A DNA stretch of 64,000 bases from Limonium bicolor (taxonomy: Eukaryota; Streptophyta; Magnoliopsida; Caryophyllales; Plumbaginaceae): positions 365,650,831 through 365,714,830 of the forward strand of contig CM041778.1 in NCBI GenBank assembly GCA_023374045.1, read 5' to 3'. The position numbers and the translations under genes are program-made. This document shows positions 56,587 to 64,000 of the stretch, piece after piece. Under the pieces are notes generated by a model that was not told the DNA's origin, searched no databases, and saw only the letters and a list, made by a program, of their open reading frames with translations. Each line of letters opens with the position of its first letter. The first letter of the stretch is position 1.

Positions 56587-59500
56587 TGTAACACCCCAAC
56601 CGCTAATCCTTCCATTATCCTCTAATCCTTCCCATAATTACCTTACTCGCAGCGGAATACTTACCTACTACTCCCGGGGGTGATACAATGCCGTTAACCA
56701 TCCAAGGTTAACAAGGCTACTACTACTTACCGTATCGGTCTGACGATTAGAATGAATACATACATACTACTTTACACTACTACCGAATAATTACTTACAT
56801 TTGATTACCGAGTCTAGAAGTATACAAATTACATTCCATGTCTACTTCCCAAAAAGAGTTTATACAACCTCTCCTTACTATCCAATCAAGTTCAATATCC
56901 AAAAAGGTGTACCACATGGTACACCGGCTACCAAAAGCTCTTAGCCGTGTACAACTCGTACACTATTCCAATCTACTACTCCAAAAAGAATCATCTGCCC
57001 TTACTCTACCTTCACGCCTCGCGGGTACCTGTGGAGTAAAAACATTCCCCCTAGGGGGTCAGCTTACGCTGCATATGATAACCGCATACCCCGCGTACTA
57101 GCGAGGGTACGCCAACTATTTGGTCGAGTACATGCGGTTCGTTTCATTCATACATACATACATGCTTTATACAATACAATACAATACATTCATTTACCAA
57201 GCATACATACATACAATACATACAAGGAATACAATACAAGTCATTCAATCACACTTACCATACTCACCGCATCACGGAGATACAATTCTCCAATACATAC
57301 AAGGTCTTGTTAGCCTTATTACACACCCGGGTTAATCGGGTGTTCATACTTTTTACTCCGGGTCAATGACTTACAATAGTCAAGACCAATACAAATACAA
57401 TACATACTTCTTACATACTTTACTTCCAGTTAAGTCGGTATGACCTCCGGGCAGGGAATACTACTTCCCACCACCGGGCTTTAGGGTGGCCCACTAATCC
57501 AGGATGCTACCCATACAAAGGGAATTGGTCCAAGGAAAAATCATAGCCAGGATTCGGTTCCAACCTCTTGTGGTTCCTTATCCTCACGCGTGGCCGAAAC
57601 TATATCGGGCTTCTACTCATTCCATTTTACTCATTACTCATGTTAGGAGTTAGGTTGTTAGGAATTAGTAGAAGTCCATACTTACTTCCATACATACATA
57701 CATACACAAGTACTCATACTTACACATACACTTCATTTCCATTCATTCATTTCATGAATTATACAAACTAAATGTTCAAGAGCATAAACAAGAACAATAT
57801 AGTTCAAACACATATAAGTGCAATATAAATCCGATTCATGCATTTATCTTGTTGGTGATCACATAAGCACACAAATCGGGGTAACCAAGTTAGGATACAG
57901 GGCATGAGGAAATCATACCGTTCACCGTCGAACGTCTACCGGTTCCCTTGGAGTCAACTATTTGATTCCTATACATACATGAAGTAGTATGATCAATGAT
58001 CTATTATTGATCTACTTACTCCTATTGATACTTTCAATGTATACTTACTACTTCTTTTACTTCTACTTGGTTATAAAACCATTCTTTCTTTACTACTCAT
58101 AAACTTGTTTTCTTACAATTACTTACTTCCTTACCATTATTACTTCATCAATGGTGTATTACTACATATATATGCATATAGGTATTAGGCATATATATAT
58201 GTATATATGATTACATATCATATAATTAAAACATTTTTTTTTGTAAGTGTTTGGGCCGTCCGACCCACCGTCCGACCCAACCCTGGGTCGGACCATTCCA
58301 GTAGGTTTTCGTCCTCTGAAATTACTCCCGTCCGACCCAGCACTATTCCGTCCGACCCATACCCTCTGGGTCGGACCATTCCAGAAAGTTTCGATTTGTC
58401 ATCCAAGTCATGTCCGACCCACGTCCGACCCAACCTCTGGGTCGGACGAAGTCAGAAACTTCGATGGAGAAAATTTTCGCCCGTCCGACCCACGTCCGAC
58501 TCACGGCCCTGGGTCGGACCATTCCAGAAAGATTTCTGTCGATTATCAAGGCCCGTCCGACCCACGTCCGACTCACGGCTCTGGGTCGGACGGTTCCAGA
58601 AAGTTTTACCGTGTTTTCTCAAGGCCCGTCCGACCCACGTCCGACTCACGGCTCTGGGTCGGACGGTTCCAGAAGTTTGATTCTCGTTATTTAAGCCATG
58701 TCCGACCCACGTCCGATCCAGACGCTGGGTCGGACGGTTCCAGAACATTGCTACAGATTTTTTTTTTCTTTCCCCAATTTCACCCATTGCTTCCCTATCT
58801 TCCTACTTCCTAACATGTTTTAGCACTATTAACACACTCTAAATCACCTTAATTCATCCACCAAACTTACTACTCAATCCTTACATTTACTTACACATTT
58901 TCCTCATTACATTTTCAACACTTATACTAGTTTCCTCACACTTATGCTACAGATTTTGTTTCTTCTTCTCTATGCTACAGATTTTTACCTTAACCTTACA
59001 CTTCAATACTCCTTCAACTAATGCTACTCCTAGCATCCAAAATGCATTATCTTACACTCTAGTTTCCTTCCATTTACAACTCATTTCCAATCTGTTACAA
59101 CTACTAAAGCACTCCATTAAACTCTCTAACTACTTCCTCTTTTTACAGCTAAGTCCTCTCATTTCTACACAAAATTTGACATGGTTTCCCCTATATTCTA
59201 ACATTCTCCACACACTATTTCAGCTCACAATTCACATTCTCACAACCTGTTACACAATACATTATACTCACACAACACTACACTACACAACATATAAAAT
59301 CCTGCACACATACACATACTACCCAAGGTTTTCCCAAGTTTATAACTTCATTTAAAACTTCAAAACTGTTTCAATACCATTCCTCATTATACTTCAACAT
59401 ACTCATTACTCATTATCATACACATTACTTGTTTTTGATCCCAAAAACTGTTACAACACAATATACAAACTAACTCAAGGTAAGGGTATTTACCTTGTCT

Positions 59501-60608
59501 TGTTAGTTTTTTTTCTTTCTTTCCTTCTCTTCTTTCTTCTCCTTTTCCTTTGTTCTCGGTTTCAATGGGTTTCACACACACAAAATGCTACAGCCCATAA
59601 TACACAATACCATTAGCATCATTTTAACTAACCCTAGAATTTAGTTTTAGGGTTTAGAAAAGAGTGTTACCTTCCAATGAGTAGATGAGTTCTTGACTAG
59701 TGAAAGAACAAGATTTCTAGCCCAACAAAAGAGCCAAAATCGGAAACGGCTGGAACAAACCAAGAGTTCAAAACTGAAAATTCTTAAAATGCCAATGAGA
59801 GCTAGAAACAATGGATTTTCGAACTTCTTTTTACCTCAAGATGAAGAGGAGGTGAAGGTGCTTCTAATGGTGGACTTGAATCTTCAAATGGTGAACACCA
59901 AAAACGAAAGTGAGCTTTTGGATTTTTGAAAGGAGGAAATGTTTCCTTTGCAAGGGGATTACAATGGTACTAATTTTGTAATTTTTGGAGCAAGATTAGT
60001 GGGTTAACAAGAGAGAGAAGGAGGAGTTGTGTGAGTTTCTTCTTTCTCTCATGTGTCGCAGGTAAGAAGAAGAGAGAAAGAGAGAATAGAGAGGAGGGGA
60101 CGTGAGAGAGAAGGGGAGTAGGAGAGAGTTTTTTTTCTTTCTTTCTTATTTACTTTGTTTGTCTTTAGCAAATAAATAAAAAAGAGAGTGGGGAGATGTG
60201 GCCGGCCCCACACACACACACACATTTTATTTTTATTTGCAAAGTGGACACACTAAGTTTGTTTATTTACTCTTACCCCACAACTTACCGGTTGTTACAG
60301 TTTTCACTAACCGGTACCCGTTTTCCGGAATTTTCTCGTTTAATTAATTTTATTGGTTCTAAAGCTTCACTAATATTTATTAGTGACTATTTAGTTGACC
60401 AAAATTGTTACGAGTCTATTTGACCCGCTTAAAGTCACGTTTTCCCGGTTTCCTCGAAAAACGCGCTTTAAGGTTCGTTTATGCTTTTAACCCATTTTAA
60501 AGGTCCGTTTTCTTCGGGATTTGTTCCCTAGTATTTATTTTAGTGTAATTAAGCTTTAAAAATATAATTAGCCTAATTAATCACTGTTTTTAATTACGGG
60601 GTATTTCA
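56587..60608 (-). mobile_element. 3' LTR of a Tekay-like Ty3/gypsy chromovirus (4.0 kb)
   Basis: It starts TGTAACACCCC and ends GGGGTATTTCA. On the right it is followed by a polypurine tract (minus sense) and then by a minus-strand pol, so it is the 3' LTR of an element whose 5' part lies beyond 64000. The flanking actag (56582-56586) would be one copy of the target duplication. It contains TACA-type microsatellites (57150-57240, 57680-57720) and a seven-module hairpin array (58256-58745). Long LTRs of this kind are usual in the Tekay/Del clade. Confidence 0.88.
58256..58745. repeat. Hairpin array in the Tekay-like LTR, about 71-bp period
   Basis: Seven modules, each with GTCCGACCCA, an inner GTCCGAC or similar and the inverse arm GGGTCGGAC, are separated by AT-richer spacers containing ttccagaa. 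Inverse arms start near 58284, 58368, 58439, 58511, 58582, 58655 and 58726, so the spacing is 71-73 bp apart from the first interval (84). Overlapping open frames on both strands here are artefacts of the repeat. Confidence 0.9.
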
Positions 60609-60621
60609 ATCTACCCCCCTT
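60609..60621 (-). promoter_or_regulatory. Polypurine tract of the Tekay-like element
   Basis: On the minus strand AAGGGGGGTAGAT directly precedes the LTR start TGAAATACCCC. Confidence 0.85.
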
Positions 60622-61108
60622 AAGAAACTTTGCCCTCAAAGTTGCTCAAGGTTACATTTACCATTTCTACTCATTTGGCAAGTCAATTGCCACACATTCT
60701 ACTACCACCTTACAAGGTGTTCACAATTCTTACACTACCAGCATACGCAATTCAATACCATGCCACACTTACTTCAATACCATACACATACAATCCATAC
60801 ACAATACTTCATTCATTCATACATTCCACAATACATTCACAATACTTCACAATGTCATCGTGTCATATACCGTACAACACAATGCATTGCTCATTACATA
60901 CATACCATACACATCGTACTACATACCAAATACTTAGCACTACTTTGTGCCAATACAATACACTTAGCACTACATGTGCCAACCAAAATACAATTACATA
61001 CATACATACTATGCAATGCTAACCCGAAGCAATGCAAAAGCAAAAAGGCTCTACCCCCCTTAAAAGGGGTACGCCCCGTACCCTCCGTGCTATACGGATA
61101 CTAGACAT
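60622..61108. other. 3' untranslated internal region of the Tekay-like element
   Basis: Between the pol stop and the polypurine tract. Rich in irregular ATACA/CATAC repeats. No coding sequence recognised. Confidence 0.6.
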
Positions 61109-61465
61109 CTAGTCTACAAATAAATTCGGGTACTTCGCCTTCATGGCGTCCTCTAATTCCCAAGTCGCTTCCTCGACGTCGTGGTTAGACCACAAGACCT
61201 TCACCATTCGTACAGATTTATGGCGAGTGTCTCTTGTCTTGGTATCAAGGATTCGCAGTGGAGTCTCGACATATCTCATCGTCGGCTCTAGGGATAGATG
61301 TTCGGGTTCTAATACATGAGAGGGATCGGCTATGTATTTCTTGAGTTGTGATACATGAAAGACATCATGAACACGCCCCAATTCTTCAGGCAATGCTAGC
61401 CTATAAGCTACGGCTCCAATCCTCTCGGTAATGGCATACGGGCCTACAAATTTCGGGCTCAGTTT
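61109..61465 (-). pseudogene. Tekay-like pol C-terminus with chromodomain-like end
   Basis: The frame reads from the end of integrase ([16 protein letters not shown] block) through LPEELGRVHDVFHVSQLKKY and LRILDTKTRDTRHKSVRMVK, then VLWSNHDVEEATWELEDAMKAKYPNLF before a TAG at 61109. The 'VxVLWxNxxxEEATWExExxM' block is the chromodomain-type tail of plant chromoviruses, thought to steer integration to particular chromatin. The connection to integrase needs one extra T near 61465. Confidence 0.85.
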
Positions 61466-62385
61466 GCCCTTCTGGCCAAATCGAAGACACCCTTCATAGG
61501 TGAGACACGCAGGAACACTTGGTCGCCCACGGCGAACTCAAGGTCGCGTCGTCGCACATCCGCATAGGATTTCTGTCTATCTTGGGCTGCCTTCATATTG
61601 GCTCGGATTTGTTGTACCTCAGCTTGTACTTGTTCCAAATACTCCGGTCCTATGATGACCGCTTCGCTTGACTCATCCCAACACAACGGGGTACGGCAAG
61701 GTCTACCATACAAAGCTTGGAATGGCGACATCTTAATCGAAGCATGGTAGCTATTGTTATACGAAAACTCGATAAGATGAAGCTTCTCAATCCAGCTCCC
61801 CTGGAAGTCTAAGGCACATGCCCTTAGCATATCCTCTAGTGTTTGGATGGTCCTTTCTGTCTGACCGTCGGTCTGTGGATGGAAGGCGGTGCTAAGCTTC
61901 AACTCAGTACCAAGCGCTTCCCGTGTCGCTCTCCAGTATCTCGAAAGAAATCTGGTGTCGCGGTCAGATACAATGGTTTTTGGGACTCCGTGGTGTCGGA
62001 TGATCTCCTTGTCGAATAGCTCTGCGAGCTTCGCCACCTTCCAGGTGTCCTTCATCGGTATGAATCGGGCAACCTTGGTGAGGCGATCGACTACTACCCA
62101 GATCATGTTGAGTCCTCCCCTAGCAGGTGGGAGTCCAACAACAAAATCCATGGAGATGTCGTGAATTTCCACTCCGGAATGGGCATGGATTGCACCATTC
62201 CTCCCGGTCTTCGGTGCTCAAACTTCACCTTCTGGCATGTGAGACACCTCAGAACATACTCAGTCACGTCTGACTTCATCCTGACCACCAGAAGTACCTC
62301 TTCATGTCTTTGTACATTTTAGAGGCTCCCGGATGGACATGCAATGTCGAACAATGTGACTCTCGCAGAATGCGATCCCTTAGCT
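61459..62385 (-). pseudogene. Tekay-like integrase
   Basis: Minus-strand blocks in order: HCSTLHVHPGASKMYKDMKR-type and [16 protein letters not shown] (H2C2 zinc-binding region), [10 protein letters not shown] with the first catalytic Asp, [15 protein letters not shown] with the second, then [20 protein letters not shown] with the catalytic Glu, and the GPY/F region ([10 protein letters not shown]). All residues of the DDE triad are present. Frameshifts near 62385, 62280, 62170 and 61465 break it; those checked are single-base losses in or next to homopolymers. Confidence 0.88.
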
Positions 62386-63024
62386 CAGCATTGCTTCGGG
62401 GACGCATAATCTGCCATTCAAACGGATCAGACCATCTTCATGCAGTTTGAAGTCGTACTTTCGGCGCTCGAAGGTACCATCTGTAATTTTCTGTCTGATC
62501 TCTGTGAAGTAAGGGTCGCTCAACTGAGCGTCTCGCACCTCGTCAACCAAGCTAGAAGAAGCGAGTAGCGAATGGAGCGAGTGTGCTCGACGACTCAGGG
62601 CGTCGGCTACTACGTTTGCCTTCCCTTCTTTATACTGGAGGTTGATGTCGTAATCCGAGAGGAACTCCATCCACCTCCTCTGCCTTAGGTTCAATTCTTT
62701 CTGGGTGAATACGTACTGTAAACTTTTGTGGTCGGAGTAGATGGTGATGCTTACCCCATAGAGATAGTGTCGCCATATCTTCAAGGCGAAGACAATGGCT
62801 CCTAACTCTAGATCATGTGTCGGGTAATTCTCCTCATGCTTTTTCAGCTGGCGAGAAGCATAGGCTACTACCTTGCCATGCTGCATGAGTACGCATCCCA
62901 TGCCCTTGCCCGATGCATCACAATACACCTCAAATCCCTCTGTGCCCTCTGGAAGTGTGAGAATTGGCGCTGAGGTCAATGAGTCTTTCAATTTCTGGAA
63001 GGATACTCGCACTCCTTTGTCCAT
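62386..63024 (-). pseudogene. Tekay-like RNase H
   Basis: An open frame of 214 residues with [20 protein letters not shown] (first catalytic Asp), [40 protein letters not shown] (Glu), [12 protein letters not shown] (Asp) and [13 protein letters not shown] (Asp), so all four catalytic acidic residues are visible. It degrades the RNA strand during reverse transcription. A frameshift near 62995 disconnects it from RT. Confidence 0.88.
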
Positions 63025-64000
63025 ACAAAGGGTGCATCTTTCTTCATCAATGACGTCATGGGCTTAGCGACTTTTGAGAAGTCCTTTACAAACCTCCGGT
63101 AATAACCGGCTAAACCAAGAAAGCTCCGGATGTCGGTAACAGTCTTAGGTCTAGGCCATGATCGCACTGCTTCAATTTTGGATGGATCTACTGATATACC
63201 CGCGCTCGAGATGACATGACCGAGGAATGATACCTGATCTAGCCAGAACTCGCATTTGGAGAACTTCGCATACAGCTGGTTCTCGCGCAGTGTCTCAAGT
63301 ACTTTTCTCAAATGGTTTTCATGCTCTTCTGGTGACTTCGAATACACAAGATGTCGTCAATGAATACTACTACTGAAGTGTCCAGCTGATCACTGAATAA
63401 CCGATTCATTAGGTCCATGAATTTGGCTGGTGCATTAGACAAACCGAATGGCATCACCGTGAATTCGTAGTGGCCATATCTTGTTCGGAATGCTGTTTTC
63501 TGAATGTCTTGCTCTTTGATAGCAATTTGGTGGTAACCGGATCGGAGATCAATCTTAGAAAAGACGGATGCTCCCTTCAACTGATCGAACAGGTCGTCGA
63601 TGCGTGGCAATGGGTACTTATTCTTTACAGTGACCGCATTCAATTCGCGGTAGTCGATGCAGAGGCGGAGACTACCGTCCTTCTTCTTCACGAAGAGGAC
63701 CGGTGCTCCCCAGGGTGATACGCTCGGGCGTATAAACCCTTTGTCGAGAAGATCATGTAGCTGTTCTTGAGTTCTGCCATTTCTGCCGGTGCCATACGGT
63801 ATGGTGCCCTAGCATGGGACCAGTACCCGGTACAAGATCGATTTCAAATTCTACCGCCCTCTGTGGTGGCATACCAGGTAGCTCTTTCGGAAATACATCA
63901 GGGAATTCTGAGACTACTGCTACCTCGTCACTGAACTCTGGATCTCTCTCCAGGTCTTGCACGTGACATAAATACACTTCATGCCCTTTTTTGAGCTCCC
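62988..64000 (-). pseudogene. Tekay-like reverse transcriptase (continues beyond the window)
   Basis: From the window edge inward (minus sense): VVSEFPDVFPKELPGMPP and EFEIDLVPGT, then [65 protein letters not shown] and [18 protein letters not shown]. The catalytic FIDDIL follows, then [20 protein letters not shown] and [11 protein letters not shown]. Residues are well conserved, but the frame shifts near 63812 (a run of three C where four fit), near 63768 (G for GG) and near 63350 (G for GG just after FIDDIL). Gag and protease lie outside the window. Confidence 0.9.

Noticed and set aside
58207..58813. Overlapping Pro/Arg/Ser/Gly-rich frames on both strands
   Set aside because: Translations of the hairpin array; several frames are open at once because the module lacks stop codons.

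Overview
The window is plant nuclear DNA, most likely from a eudicot with a transposon-rich genome. It has AT-rich, intron-bearing genes, plant-specific transposon families (Tat, Athila-like and Tekay-like Ty3/gypsy elements, CACTA/En-Spm, hAT, Stowaway, LINE) and no recognisable host gene. The species cannot be named from sequence alone. Essentially everything that can be identified is transposable-element sequence inserted into other transposable elements.

Layout. 1-2271 has no recognisable gene. 2272-2895 is the 3' end of a minus-strand LINE, cut at 2895 by an LTR-like terminus (2896 onward). 4155-7632 is a broken, intron-containing plus-strand gene of the 'putative gypsy type transposon' family (Transposase_28). 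It lies antisense to a minus-strand Tat-lineage Ty3/gypsy element, whose integrase is at 8448-9593 and whose aRNH, RNase H, RT, protease and gag are at 37476-41506. Between aRNH and integrase sits a 27.9-kb CACTA element (9594-37472, TSD tcg). Its TNP2-type transposase gene and its second gene (Transposase_24 plus Ulp1-like protease) are both on the minus strand. Three LTR insertions, each with a perfect 5-bp target duplication, interrupt the coding exons of those two genes: 12092-22170 (caact), 23932-30379 (tcgtt) and 33266-35135 (cgtga). The first contains a complete 6.2-kb non-autonomous Athila-like element (14461-20630, TSD gacac).

To the right, 41507-41806 is the leader of the gypsy element, with a primer-binding-site-like sequence. 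41808-49580 is a very long LTR-like region carrying internal satellites and a 1.3-kb hAT element (45137-46432, 8-bp TSD). 49581-56586 is AT-rich and holds a LINE 3' end, a CACTA second-gene fragment, two near-identical Stowaway MITEs and a degenerate AT-rich repeat array. 56587-64000 is the 3' LTR and most of pol (chromodomain-like end, integrase, RNase H, RT) of a minus-strand Tekay-like chromovirus that runs off the window.

Two patterns go beyond the inventory. First, three LTR families carry arrays of about 36-nt hairpin modules repeated every 70-73 bp inside the LTR. The arms differ between families but the architecture is the same; where a TATA box can be placed, the array lies upstream of it. 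Second, most disruptions fall into two classes: C-to-T type nonsense codons, which look like real decay, and single-base losses in homopolymers, which look like residual consensus errors and mean the frameshifts should be read with caution.
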